This document shows, piece by piece, positions 41,835-50,847 of a DNA stretch of 64,000 nucleotides; the stretch's first letter is position 1; each line of letters opens with the position of its first letter. The position numbers and the translations under genes are program-made. Origin of the DNA: JADGRB01 sp963835825 (GTDB lineage: Bacteria > Myxococcota_A > Polyangia > Fen-1088); assembly GCA_963835825.1 (NCBI GenBank), contig CAWIGZ010000010.1:83906-147905 (forward strand), in the 5' to 3' direction. The notes beneath the pieces are model-generated. The model was not told the DNA's origin. It saw only the letters and a program-made list of their open reading frames with translations, and made no database searches.

Positions 41835-42147
41835 CCAGACCGAAGATACGTTGCTTCTCAACCATATGTTAAGGTTCTTTTCTATTTCGCCGGGTGGGGG
41901 GTGGCGGTCGGCAGCGGCGGGTCCGGTGATCGTCCGTTCGCGAAGGATGACCCGGATGCCGAGATCCTCCCGCAATCGACTGACCGCAGACCCGCGGCGG
42001 AGCGGAAAGGGGTGGGGCGGTGTGAGTCGGACCTCGGCGCACCATCACCTACTGCGCCCTACTCGGTTTTTTCACAATTTGAGGGCGCCGCCGGGAAAGC
42101 AAACTCTCAGCGCGATCCGGATCGGGGGCATGTGGGAATCATCCCAT
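41835..42147. other. Divergent intergenic region, MopE-like / GH11 genes
   Basis: About 310 bp without a gene. Two less GC-rich patches, 41861-41890 (CATATGTTAAGG, TTTTCTATTT) and 42061-42085 (TTTTTTCACAATTTG), may be promoter regions for the two divergent genes. A perfect palindrome CGATCCGGATCG is at 42113-42124. Confidence 0.4.
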
Positions 42148-42150
42148 ATG
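42129..42150. repeat. Inverted repeat at the GH11 gene start, possible operator
   Basis: CATGTGGGA (42129-42137) and TCCCATATG (42142-42150) pair at 8 of 9 positions across the spacer ATCA. The repeat contains both candidate start codons (42130, 42148). With the palindrome at 42113-42124 it makes a compact symmetric region just upstream of the signal peptide. Confidence 0.35.
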
Positions 42151-43293
42151 AGCGCCCCCCTCTCTTCGCGTACGCCAGTCGGACCTCTGCTGTTTTCCCT
42201 CCTCGCCGCGGTAACGGTGGCAGCCTGTGCCAACGGCGACTCCGTCGGAGGCGAGGACGGCACCGGCGGGGCATCTCCAACCGGCACGGGCGGCACGAGC
42301 ACCGGCACCGGCGGAACCGCGACCGCCACCGGTGGGACCGGCACCGGCGGAAAAGGCACCGGCGGGATCGGCACCGGTGGAACCGGCACCGGCGGCTTCA
42401 CTGCAACGGGCGGTCACGTTGGAACGGGCGGGATCATCGGAACGGGTGGCATCACGGGGGAAGGTGGCACCATCGGACCGGGTGGACGGATCGGTTCGGG
42501 TGGGAACGGGGGCCGGCCCGGCACCGGCGGACAGGTCATCACCGGCGTCGGCGGGCGAGGGGGCGCGACGGGCACGGGCGGCAGGGCCGGAGCGCCCGGC
42601 ACTGGCGGCACCTCGGCGACCGGCGGCACCACCGGAACATGTACGGCGGGCGCCGTGCCGAGCGGCGGCACCTCGCACTGTTCGTCGAACCAATCAGGGA
42701 CGGTCGGCAGCCAGCAGTGGACCATCTGGTCCAGCGGCGGCGGCGGGTGCCTCATCACGTACGGTTCCACCGCCGCGTTCAGCGCGACCTGGAACAACTC
42801 CGGCGACTTCCTGGCCCGCGTCGGTCAGGGCCTGGGATCGAACAAGACCTACGACCAGTACACGACCATCGCCGCCGATTTCGCCGAAACGAAATCCGGC
42901 AGCGGCGGCGGCTATTCATCCATCGGCGTCTACGGTTGGTCGGTCAGCCCGCTGGTCGAGTTCTACGTCGACGAGGACTCCTACAACAACCTCGGCGGGA
43001 GCGGCAGCAAGATGGGGACCTTCACCATCGACGGCGAAGGGACCTACGACGTCTACAAGCACCAGCAGGTCAACCAACCGTCGATCCAGGGCGGCAACGC
43101 GACGTTCGACCAGTTCATCAGCGTCCGCCAGGGGAAGCGCACCTGCGGTCACATTTCGCTGTCGAAGCACTTCGCGGCGTGGAAAGGCTTCGGCATGACC
43201 CTGGGCAAGCTGGAAGAGGCGAAGATCCTCATCGAAGCCGGTGGCGGCAGCGGAAGGATCGATTTCACGACGGCGAGCGTGACGGCCCAGTAG
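42148..43293 (+). CDS. Glycoside hydrolase family 11 xylanase lipoprotein
   Basis: A 381-residue exported protein: a lipoprotein signal with lipobox V-A-A-C, then about 130 residues of (T/S)GTGG-type repeats acting as a spacer, then a GH11 jelly-roll. Family features: V-Y-G-W-S-V-S-P-L-V-E-F-Y with nucleophile Glu at about 271; S-V-R-Q-G-K-R-T-C-G; K-H-F-A-A-W-K-G-F-G-M-T-L-G; acid/base Glu at about 363 in I-L-I-E-A-G-G-G-S-G. The nucleophile loop reads E-F-Y-V-D-E-D instead of the common E-Y-Y-I-V-E. It hydrolyses beta-1,4-xylan by family inference. ATG 42148 gives the better signal n-region; ATG 42130 is also in frame. Confidence 0.82.
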   Translation: MSAPLSSRTPVGPLLFSLLAAVTVAACANGDSVGGEDGTGGASPTGTGGTSTGTGGTATATGGTGTGGKGTGGIGTGGTGTGGFTATGGHVGTGGIIGTGGITGEGGTIGPGGRIGSGGNGGRPGTGGQVITGVGGRGGATGTGGRAGAPGTGGTSATGGTTGTCTAGAVPSGGTSHCSSNQSGTVGSQQWTIWSSGGGGCLITYGSTAAFSATWNNSGDFLARVGQGLGSNKTYDQYTTIAADFAETKSGSGGGYSSIGVYGWSVSPLVEFYVDEDSYNNLGGSGSKMGTFTIDGEGTYDVYKHQQVNQPSIQGGNATFDQFISVRQGKRTCGHISLSKHFAAWKGFGMTLGKLEEAKILIEAGGGSGRIDFTTASVTAQ

Positions 43294-43365
43294 ACCCGGA
43301 GACCCGCAACGAACCCGCGGCCCTCATCGCCGCCACCATCGAGGTATCAGGTGAGCGCGTTGGGC

Positions 43366-44205
43366 TTACCCCTTGGGGGTCTGGCCCGCCGGCTGTCCCA
43401 GCTTGGCGGCGGTCTTGGCCGCCTCTTCGACTGCGCGGGCGATCACCGACCGGATGCGCCCGTCTTCCATGATCAAGAGGCCGGCGATGGTGCTGCCGGC
43501 CGGCGTGGTCACCTGATCTTTGAGCGCGGCCGGGTGCATCCCCGTCTGGAGCACCATGCGCGCCGCGCCCTGGAACATCTGGGCGGCGATCTGCATGGCG
43601 GTGTCGCGCCGCAGCCCCATCCGCACGCCCCCGTCGGTGAGCGCCTCCAGAATGATGTAGGCGAAGGCGGGGCCGCTGCCGTTCAGGCTGGTGACGGCGT
43701 CCATCACCTTGTCTTCGGCCTCGAGGCAGCCGCCCACGCAACGGAAGATCTCCAGCGCCGTCGTCGCCTGCGCGTCGGTGACGCCGGGACCGCGCGCGAT
43801 GACGGTCATCCCTTCGCCGATGAGGCAGGGGGTGTTGGGCATGGCCCGCACGACCGCGCTCTTCGGCAGCCAGCCGGCCAGCTGATCGAGCCGGACGCCG
43901 GCCGCGATGCTGATGACCAGCTTGCCGGCCAGCGCCGGCGCCAGCGCCGGATCCGCGACCAGCGGCTCGACCTCGTGCGGCTTCACGCAGACGAGGACGA
44001 CGGCCGCCGCCTGGCAGGCCTCGCGGTTGTCGCTGCCGGTCCGCACGCCGTGCTTTTCCTTGAGCGCCTTGGCGACCTCGGCCCGCCGATCCGTGGCGAA
44101 GATCTGCGACGGCTCCAGCTTCCCCGATCGCAGGAGGCCGCGAACGATGGCCTCTCCCATCGTTCCGCAGCCGAGCACCGCCAGCGTTTCTGTCTTGCCG
44201 AGCAT
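43366..44205 (-). CDS. proC: Pyrroline-5-carboxylate reductase ProC
   Basis: Reduces pyrroline-5-carboxylate to proline. 279 residues. The NAD(P) loop V-L-G-C-G-T-M-G-E-A is at about 9-18. The P-N-T-P block (R-A-M-P-N-T-P), S-L-N-G-S-G-P-A-F and the signature Q-V-T-T-P-A-G-S-T are all present. The ATG at 44205 (MLGKTETLAVLG) fits the family start; a longer in-frame start at 44292 would collide with the divergent yceI-like gene. proB and proA lie 0.7 kb further on the other strand. Confidence 0.93.
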   Translation of the reverse strand: MLGKTETLAVLGCGTMGEAIVRGLLRSGKLEPSQIFATDRRAEVAKALKEKHGVRTGSDNREACQAAAVVLVCVKPHEVEPLVADPALAPALAGKLVISIAAGVRLDQLAGWLPKSAVVRAMPNTPCLIGEGMTVIARGPGVTDAQATTALEIFRCVGGCLEAEDKVMDAVTSLNGSGPAFAYIILEALTDGGVRMGLRRDTAMQIAAQMFQGAARMVLQTGMHPAALKDQVTTPAGSTIAGLLIMEDGRIRSVIARAVEEAAKTAAKLGQPAGQTPKG

Positions 44206-44294
44206 GGGCCAGTGACTATCGCACAAGAGCCGAGACCTTTCGCGACCATCGGCATCGGAAGGGCCAACCCGCGAACAACGAGGAGATTCCACTC

Positions 44295-44825
44295 ATGGCA
44301 GCTCAGACCTGGACGATCGACAAGGCTCACTCCGACATCTTCTTCACCGTCCGCCACATGGTGATCACCAAGGTGCGCGGCCGCTTCCTCAAGTGGGACG
44401 GGACCCTGGTGCTCGACGAGCAGGACTGGACGAAGTCGCGCGTCGAGGTGTCGATCGACGCCGCCAGCATCAACACCAACGACGAGAAGCGCGACGGGCA
44501 TCTGAAGTCGGCCGACTTTCTCGACGCCGAGAAGTTCCCCAAGCTGACCTTCAAGAGCACCAAGGTGGAGAAGGCCTCCGGCGACAAGCTGAAGGTGATC
44601 GGCGATCTGACCATCCGCGACGTGACCAAGTCGGTCACCCTGGACGTCGAGGTGCTGGGCAAGGCCAAGGACCCCTGGGGCAACAACAAGATCGCCTTCA
44701 ACGGCAAGGTCGCCATCCAGCGCGAGGAGTTCGGCGCCAAGTGGAACCAGGCGCTCGAGACCGGCGGCGTCCTGGTCGGCAAGCAGGTCGACATCGACCT
44801 CGAGCTCCAGGCGTCATCAACCTAG
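44295..44825 (+). CDS. YceI family protein
   Basis: A 176-residue lipocalin-like protein of the YceI family, members of which bind isoprenoids. It starts W-T-I-D-K-A-H-S-D-I-F-F-T-V-R-H-M and has S-I-N-T-N-D-E-K-R-D-G-H-L-K-S-A-D-F, both family hallmarks. No signal peptide is seen, so it is cytoplasmic, unlike E. coli YceI. A ribosome binding site (GAGGAG) precedes the ATG by 9 nt. A strong hairpin follows the stop directly. Confidence 0.88.
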   Translation: MAAQTWTIDKAHSDIFFTVRHMVITKVRGRFLKWDGTLVLDEQDWTKSRVEVSIDAASINTNDEKRDGHLKSADFLDAEKFPKLTFKSTKVEKASGDKLKVIGDLTIRDVTKSVTLDVEVLGKAKDPWGNNKIAFNGKVAIQREEFGAKWNQALETGGVLVGKQVDIDLELQASST

Positions 44826-44846
44826 GGGACCCTGGGAGGGTCCCCT
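44824..44846 (+). terminator. Strong hairpin after the YceI gene
   Basis: AGGGGACCC (44824-44832), 5-nt loop, GGGTCCCCT (44838-44846): a perfect 9-bp stem starting inside the stop codon, followed by AA and a C-run rather than T. Likely a transcript-end structure separating the gene from proB. Confidence 0.6.
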
Positions 44847-44928
44847 AACCCCCCCGCGAAGGACTCCGCCGGGCAGAGCCCGGCTACGTCCACGCGATCC
44901 GCGCACTCGTTGTTGTAAAGTTGCCGGG

Positions 44929-46099
44929 ATGTCCCCGGCCCGACAACACCTCGCCGACGCGCACCGGATTGTCGTCAAGCTCGGCACGCACGTCGTCATG
45001 CACGACGGCGATCTGGCGCGCGAGCGGATCGGCGCGCATCGTCGACAGCCTGGCCGGCCTGCGCCGCGCCGGGCGCGAGGTGCTGCTGGTCTCGAGCGGC
45101 GCGGTGGGGATGGGGATGCGCGTCCTCGGCCTGAAAGAGCGCCCCCGCTCGCTGGGCGATCGGCAGGCCTGCGCGGCGGTCGGGCAGGGGCACCTGATGG
45201 GCGTCTACACCCAGGAGCTGGCGGCGCGCGGGTTGATCGCGGCGCAGGTGCTGCTCACGCAGGAGGACCTGGCCGATCGCGACCGGGCGATCTGCCTGCG
45301 CACGACGCTGCTGCGCCTCCTCGAGCTGGGCGTGGTGCCGGTGCTCAACGAGAACGACAGCGTCAGCGTCGCCGAGCTGATCGAGTACAAGCGGGCGCAG
45401 GGCGCGCCGGCGGCGACCACCGCCTTCGGCGACAACGACGGCCTGTCGGCGCGGGTGGCGGTGGCGCTGGACGCCGATCTGCTGGTCATGCTCACCAACG
45501 TGGGCGGCTTCTTCACCGCCAACCCCAAGACCGATCCCGACGCGGCGCGGATCTCCGAGCTGGACGGCGTCGACGAGGCGGCGCTGGCCCGGGCCAGCGG
45601 CGGCTCGGCGGGCGGCACCGGCGGAATGGCCAGCAAGCTGGCGGCGGCCGCGCTCGCCTCGTCGGAGGGGACGGCGGTGTTGATCGCCGGCGGCGGCGAG
45701 GCGCACGTGCTCGAGCGGGCGCTCGGTGGCGAGGATCTGGGGACGCTGGTCTCGGTCGCGGCGCGCCGTCCGGCCCGCCTGCGCCACATCGCCGTCGGCG
45801 CGCGCCGGCGCGGGGCGCTGGTGATCAACGAAGGGGCGCTGGCGGCCCTCAATGGCCAGCAGAAGGCGTCGCTCTTGCCGATCGGCGTGGTGGGGGTCGA
45901 GGGGACCTTCGAAAAAGGGGACGTCGTCGAGATCCGCGACGGCAGCGGGCGGGTCCACGGGCGGGGGCTGGTGAACTACGCCGCCGACGCCTGCCGCAAG
46001 CTGGCCGGGCGGCACAGCGACGATATCGACACCATCCTCGGGTGGCGCGGCTACGACGCGCTCATCACGCGCGACAACCTGGTCATGGGAGCAGTCTGA
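44929..46099 (+). CDS. proB: Glutamate 5-kinase ProB, one frameshift
   Basis: The first step of proline synthesis, phosphorylation of glutamate. The N-terminus (MSPARQHLADAHRIVVKLGTH) has the kinase phosphate loop V-V-K-L-G-T. The frame shifts near 45030, and the second frame continues with V-S-S-G-A-V-G-M-G, N-E-N-D-S-V-S and F-G-D-N-D-G-L-S. The PUA domain follows (G-A-L-V-I-N-E-G-A, ending D-A-L-I-T-R-D-N-L-V). About 390 residues. A TAAAGT box (44916-44921) lies 7 nt before the ATG. The stop shares a base with the proA start. Confidence 0.92.
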
Positions 46100-47445
46100 T
46101 GAACAGCATGGCGACGGCGACGAAGGAGAAGAACGAGGCGATCCGGGCGACGGCGCTGGCGGCCAAGGCGGCCGGCGGCAAGCTGGCACGCCTGGGACCG
46201 GAGCGGCGCTCGGTGCTGCTGCGCGCGCTGGCCGAAGCGCTGCGCGAGCCCGCGGCGCGCGACGACGTCTTCCAGAGGAACGCCGAGGACCTGGCGCGCG
46301 CCAAATCCGAAGGCGTCGCCACGCCGCTGGTCAAGCGCCTGGGGCTCGACGCCGCCAAGCTGGACTCGGTCTGCGACGGGCTCGAGCAGCTGGCGGCCAT
46401 GCCCGATCTGGTCGGGCAGGTGACCTTGCGGCGCGAGCTGGACGACGGGCTGGTGCTGGAGCGGGTCAGCTGCCCGCTGGGCCTCCTCGGCGTGGTGTTC
46501 GAGTCGCGCCCCGACGCGCTGGTGCAGATCGTGGGGCTGGCCTGGAAGAGCGGCAACGCGGTTCTGTTGAAAGGCGGCCGCGAGGCGCTGGCCACCAACC
46601 GCGCGCTCACCGCCGTCATCCACCGCGTGCTGGAGGACGCCGGCATCGATCCGCGGGCGGCGGTGTTGCTGGAGGGGCGCGACGACGTGACGGCGGTGCT
46701 GGCGCTGCACGGCATCGTCGAGGTGATCGTGGCGCGCGGCTCGTCGGAGTTCGTGCGGCAGATCCAGGAGGCGAGCGAGATCCCGGTGATGGGGCACGCC
46801 GCCGGCGTCTGTCACCTCTACGTCCACGCCGCCGCCGATCCGGCGATGGCCGCCGGGCTGGCCGTCGACGGCAAGACCACCTACGCGGCGGCCTGCAACG
46901 CCACCGAGACGCTGCTCTGGGACGCCGCGGCCGGCGCCGCGCTCGACGCCTGCGTCGCGGCGCTGACCAAGGCGGGCGTCGAGATCCGGGGCGACGCGGC
47001 GACCCGGGCGCGCGCGCCGGAGATCAAGGCGGCCACCGACGCCGACTTCGGCTTCGAGTTCGGCGCCAACATCATCGCCGTCAAGCAGGTCGCCGGCCTC
47101 GACGAGGCGCTGGCGCACATCGCCGCGCACGGCTCGAAGCACACCGAGGCGATCGTCACCGCCGACGCCGCGGCGGCCGAGCGCTTCATCGCCGAGGTCG
47201 ACGCCGCCGGCGTCTACCACAACGCCAGCACCCGCTTCGCCGACGGCTATCGCTACGGCCTGGGCGCCGAGGTCGGCATCAGCACCGACAAGCTGCACGC
47301 GCGCGGTCCCGTCGGCGTCGACGGCCTCCTCACCTACCGGTGGATCCTCCGCGGCCAGGGCCAGGAGACCGCCAGCTACGGCCCCGGCAAGCGCGCGTTC
47401 AAGCACCGGGATTTGCATCGGGATCTGCATCGCGACTTGCCATGA
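46099..47445 (+). CDS. proA: Glutamate-5-semialdehyde dehydrogenase (gamma-glutamyl phosphate reductase) ProA
   Basis: Reduces gamma-glutamyl phosphate to the semialdehyde. A full-length 448-residue aldehyde-dehydrogenase-fold enzyme. G-L-L-G-V-V-F-E-S-R-P-D-A is the family signature and the catalytic cysteine lies in T-Y-A-A-A-C-N-A-T-E-T. L-G-A-E-V-G-I-S-T near the end is conserved. The C-terminus carries three tandem H-R-D-L units coded by a 12-bp repeat, an unusual tail. Translationally coupled to proB (TGATG) and to the P450 gene (ATGA). Confidence 0.94.
   Translation: MNSMATATKEKNEAIRATALAAKAAGGKLARLGPERRSVLLRALAEALREPAARDDVFQRNAEDLARAKSEGVATPLVKRLGLDAAKLDSVCDGLEQLAAMPDLVGQVTLRRELDDGLVLERVSCPLGLLGVVFESRPDALVQIVGLAWKSGNAVLLKGGREALATNRALTAVIHRVLEDAGIDPRAAVLLEGRDDVTAVLALHGIVEVIVARGSSEFVRQIQEASEIPVMGHAAGVCHLYVHAAADPAMAAGLAVDGKTTYAAACNATETLLWDAAAGAALDACVAALTKAGVEIRGDAATRARAPEIKAATDADFGFEFGANIIAVKQVAGLDEALAHIAAHGSKHTEAIVTADAAAAERFIAEVDAAGVYHNASTRFADGYRYGLGAEVGISTDKLHARGPVGVDGLLTYRWILRGQGQETASYGPGKRAFKHRDLHRDLHRDLP
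47404..47439 (+). repeat. Three 12-bp tandem repeats at the 3' end of proA
   Basis: Units at 47404-47415, 47416-47427 and 47428-47439 (consensus CATCGGGATCTG) encode repeated H-R-D-L at the ProA C-terminus and end 2 nt before the P450 start. Possibly replication slippage. Confidence 0.7.
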
Positions 47446-48775
47446 GCGCGCCCGACAGGCTGCCGCCGGGCACGACCGGGCTGCCGTTTTTGGGCGAGGT
47501 GACCGAGTTTCTCAAGGACGGCTTCGGCTTCGTCGAGGGGCGAACGGAGCGGCACGGGCCCGTCTGGAAGACGAAGATCCTCGGCCGGCCCACCGCGGTG
47601 ATCGTCGGCCCCGACGCGGCCGGCCAGTTCATCGACGAGAGCAAGGTCCAGCGCGAGGGCGGGATGCTGCCCCACATCCAGGCGCTCTTCGGCGGGCGGG
47701 CCCTGCCGGTCCTCGACGGCGAGGAGCACCGCGAGCGAAAGGCCTTCGTGATGTCCGCCTTCACGCGCGAGGCGCTCGCCGGTTACCTGCCGGAGATGCA
47801 GCGCCTGGTGGCGGCCGCGCTCGCCGGCTGGGCCAACGGCGAGGAGCTGCGCTGGCTCGACGGCTTCAAGCGGCTGGCGTTGCAGCTGATCAGCACGACC
47901 ATCCTCGGCCTCCCCGCCGGGCCGACGTTCGACGAGCTTGCCAAGGACTACGAGCTCGTCGGCGGCGGGTTTTCGAGCCTCCCGATCCCGCTGCCCGGCA
48001 CGAATTACCATCGGGCGCGCCGCGCGCTCGATCGAATCTTGGCGATGTACGAGAAGAACGCGCAGGAGCACCTGACGAACCTCAGCTCCGACGGGCTCAG
48101 TCGGATCCTGGCGGCGCGCTCGGCGCGAGACGGCCGGCAGATCACCGTCGACGAAGTCAAAGTCGAGCTCCACCACATCGTGGTCGCCGGTCTCATCGTG
48201 TGGGCCTGGTTCGTCACCGCCGTGGAGCAGCTCGACCGCAATCCGGAGATCCGCGGGCGCCTGCGTGCCGAGGTGGCGGGCCTTCCGCCCGGACCGTTGA
48301 CCCTGGAGGCGCTGATGGCGGCGCCGTACCTCCGGCAGGTCTCGATGGAGATTCGCCGCCTGAGCCCGGTGGTGCACGTCTTCTTCGGCAAGGCGCGCAC
48401 GATGTTCGAGTTCGCCGGCCACACCATCCCCGAGGGCTGGATGGTGCTGTGGGGGATCCGCTCGTCGCACCTGCGCGCCGAGATCTACGCGGAGCCAACC
48501 AAGTTCGACCCCGAGCGCTTCGGCCCGGGCCGCCACGAACAAGATCGCCATCCGCACGCCTTCGTCCCCAATGGCGCGGGCGACGCCCACCAGAATCACA
48601 AGTGCGCCGGCTACGAGTTCGCGCCGCTGCTCCTGCAGGTCTTTGTCGCCGAGCTCCTGCGCGGCAACTACCGCTGGACCTTCGCCCCCGATCAGGACCT
48701 CTCGCTCGACTACGCCAAGGTCCCCCCGAGCCCCGCGACGGGCTGCGCGTCCGTATCACCAGGGCCCACAGCTAA
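47442..48775 (+). CDS. Cytochrome P450 (CYP120/CYP26-like N-terminus) lacking the usual I-helix acid-alcohol pair
   Basis: About 444 residues. The start L-P-P-G-T-T-G-L-P-F-L-G-E is typical of the CYP120/CYP26 group. The K-helix E303-x-x-R306 and the haem ligand C388 (H-K-C-A-G-Y-E) are present. The I-helix reads V-V-A-G-L-I-V-W-A-W-F, so the threonine and acidic residue that activate oxygen are missing. The haem loop F-V-P-N-G-A-G-D-A-H-Q-N-H-K-C-A-G has an insertion recalling CYP152 peroxygenases. A one-base loss in the C-run at 48720-48727 is likely: the corrected frame ends P-R-D-G-L-R-V-R-I and stops at 48775. Coupled to proA. Substrate unknown. Confidence 0.85.
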
Positions 48776-48802
48776 TCGCACCCATCTGATCGCGGGTGGG
48801 CT

Positions 48803-48826
48803 TGGGAAACCCTCCCGGGATTCCCA
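48803..48826. terminator. Bidirectional terminator-like hairpin
   Basis: TGGGAA...TTCCCA (48803-48808 / 48821-48826) with an inner CCC/GGG pair around a 4-nt loop and one A-A mismatch. It lies between the P450 stop (48775) and the convergent lipoprotein stop (48833). Confidence 0.45.
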
Positions 48827-48832
48827 TCTAGA

Positions 48833-49810
48833 CTAGATCGGGCACAGGACGGACGTGGTCCCCGGGACGTAGTTGCGCACGCCGTAATCGGCCAGGTTGG
48901 CGGCGTTCACGTACAGATCGATGGTGTAGTTGAGATAGGACACGCCCCCGCTGCACTGGCCCTGCGCGGGCGGCTGGTTCGTCCCGACAGTGCCGGCTGC
49001 GTGCCAGACCCACTCGCCCCCGGTGAGCACGAATACGGAGAGGCTGGAGTCCGCAACTCCGTTCAACCTCATGAAGTCGTCGAACGTCAGGTTGCAGGGC
49101 GGGACGACCGCCAGTTGGACCGAGGCCGTGGTGTTCACCTCCTCGCTCGTCGTGCCGCCGTCTGACGTTTCCCAGGTGACGGTACCGTCGGCAGTCAGGT
49201 CGAAGGCGATCGCAGCCGGGCGGGCCCAGAAGCTGGGCGCGCAGCCACTGCAGGTCGCCATCAGACGATTCGTGGTGGCGCCCACCACGATGCCGCCAGT
49301 TGCTGTCATGGTGGGTTCGCTCTCCGGCTGCGCGAAGACCATGGACTGGTCGTCCGCCCGGCTGTTCACGATCAGAATGGCCTCGTTGTCGCTCACGAAT
49401 GGCGCCGGCACCAACGACACCCAGTCGTTCGGCGAGCTGGGGGAAAAAGCCAGGCTCGCGAGAGCGGCGCTCTCGGCGATCGCCCCGTCCGAGGCGGGAT
49501 AATAGGAGAGCCAGCTCGGCAGCGTTGCAGTTCCCTTCATCGTCCCCCGATAAACGAGGATCTCGCCGCGCATGTACCGCCCGAAGGCGTCGTCGAGCAA
49601 GGTCGTCCAGTGGGCCTCGATGCCCGCCTGCGAGCCGGCGCCGGCGTCTCTGGCGGGCGGAGGCTGGGGAGGCGAGGTGGACGAGCATGAAGTCCCGCTC
49701 GCTCCGAGCGGTGAGGAGCCGCAGCCTGACGCGAAAGACGCCGCCAGCAGACAGCCGCCAAACAGCGTGGCGATTGCCCTCGGCCGACCCTCCCGGGACG
49801 CGAACGGCAT
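48833..49810 (-). CDS. Putative lipoprotein of unknown function
   Basis: A 325-residue protein with a lipoprotein signal (lipobox F-A-S-G-C after the ATG at 49810; an ATG at 49837 is also in frame). A Ser/Pro-rich linker (TSPPQPPPARD) precedes a region of mixed strands: W-L-S-Y-Y-P-A-S-D-G-A-I-A-E and C-N-L-T-F-D-D-F-M-R-L-N-G. Several Cys (C-S-G-C) may form disulfides outside the cytoplasm. No family recognised. Transcribed in the same direction as cysH, 149 bp downstream of it, but no functional link is visible. Confidence 0.55.
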   Translation of the reverse strand: MPFASREGRPRAIATLFGGCLLAASFASGCGSSPLGASGTSCSSTSPPQPPPARDAGAGSQAGIEAHWTTLLDDAFGRYMRGEILVYRGTMKGTATLPSWLSYYPASDGAIAESAALASLAFSPSSPNDWVSLVPAPFVSDNEAILIVNSRADDQSMVFAQPESEPTMTATGGIVVGATTNRLMATCSGCAPSFWARPAAIAFDLTADGTVTWETSDGGTTSEEVNTTASVQLAVVPPCNLTFDDFMRLNGVADSSLSVFVLTGGEWVWHAAGTVGTNQPPAQGQCSGGVSYLNYTIDLYVNAANLADYGVRNYVPGTTSVLCPI

Positions 49811-49959
49811 ATTCGGTTGGGACTGCTCAGCGATCATGCTGGTCCGCGAGCGCAACAGTTGTGCCACGGGTCAGAGACCTGTCGGGTAGGGCATTGGCGT
49901 TCACTCCGCGCGCTCGATCAGGGCACCAATGTCGCGATCGTCCGCCGCCTCGATGCATT

Positions 49960-50685
49960 TTAGCTCCCCTGAGGCAGGTGCAGCCCGCACTCCTTGTTGT
50001 CGGGATCTTCCCACCACCAGCGGCCGGCGCGGGGGTGCTCGCCGGGGTTGATGGCGCGGGTGCAGGGGGCGCAGCCGATCGACGGGTAGCCGCGGTCGTG
50101 CATGGGGTGAACGGGAACGCTGTTCTCCTTGGCGTAGGCGCGCACCTCGTCCATCGTCCAGCGGACGAGGGGGCTGACCTTGGCGATGTTGCCGTGGGCG
50201 CGATCGACCTCGATCTCCGGCGTGTCGGTGCGGGTGACCGACTGCTCGTTGCGCAGCCCCGTCATCCAGGCCTCGCGATCGGCCAGCGCCCGGCCCAGCG
50301 GCTCGACCTTGCGGATGCCGCAGCACTCGTGCCGCTCGTCGAGCGAGTCGCGGAAGCTGTAGAGGCCCTTTTCGCGGATCAGCTTCTCGACGGTGGCGCG
50401 CTGGGGGAAGAACCAGGCGATCTCGATGCCGTATTTCATCCGGACGCGCTCGGCCGTCAGGTAGGTCTCGTCGGGGAGGCGCCCGGTGTCGAGGGCGAAG
50501 ACGCGAACGTCCGCGGGCGCGGCCTTCATCGCGAGGTCGATGATCACGCAATCCTCGACGGAGAAGCTGGAGGCGATGCTCAGGCGGTTGCCGAACCGCC
50601 GCATCGCCCAGGTGACGATTTCCGACGGCGGCGCGCTGCGGAGGCGGCGGGCGGCCTCGTCGATTTCGGGGACGTTCACGGGCAT
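49960..50685 (-). CDS. cysH: Assimilatory adenylyl-sulfate (APS) reductase CysH, thioredoxin-dependent
   Basis: Reduces activated sulfate to sulfite. 241 residues. The sulfonucleotide P-loop-like S-S-F-S-V-E-D is at about 39-45. The [4Fe-4S] cysteine set C121-C122...C205-x-x-C208 marks the APS-type (EC 1.8.4.10) rather than the cluster-free PAPS enzyme. The catalytic cysteine is C233 in K-E-C-G-L-H. The ATG at 50685 gives the usual length. It is divergent from the siroheme/sulfite-reductase operon (162 bp between starts), so it is probably co-regulated. Confidence 0.93.
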   Translation of the reverse strand: MPVNVPEIDEAARRLRSAPPSEIVTWAMRRFGNRLSIASSFSVEDCVIIDLAMKAAPADVRVFALDTGRLPDETYLTAERVRMKYGIEIAWFFPQRATVEKLIREKGLYSFRDSLDERHECCGIRKVEPLGRALADREAWMTGLRNEQSVTRTDTPEIEVDRAHGNIAKVSPLVRWTMDEVRAYAKENSVPVHPMHDRGYPSIGCAPCTRAINPGEHPRAGRWWWEDPDNKECGLHLPQGS

Positions 50686-50847
50686 GGGCGCGCAGCATAG
50701 CGGAGAATGGCGCCGGCTCCTAATCATCACTGAAACAGTCAAGAATGTGCCGGCCTGCTTGACCCTGCCCGAACCGCCGGGTACGCTTTCGGCCAAGTTC
50801 CCCGGATAAGCAAGCCGTTCTGCGCGGAGACAGGTTCTTAAGCAAAA

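Noticed and set aside
42250..42640. CRISPR-like or satellite repeat
   Set aside because: The repetition is coding (Gly/Thr stalk of the GH11 lipoprotein), in frame, with variable units and no spacers.
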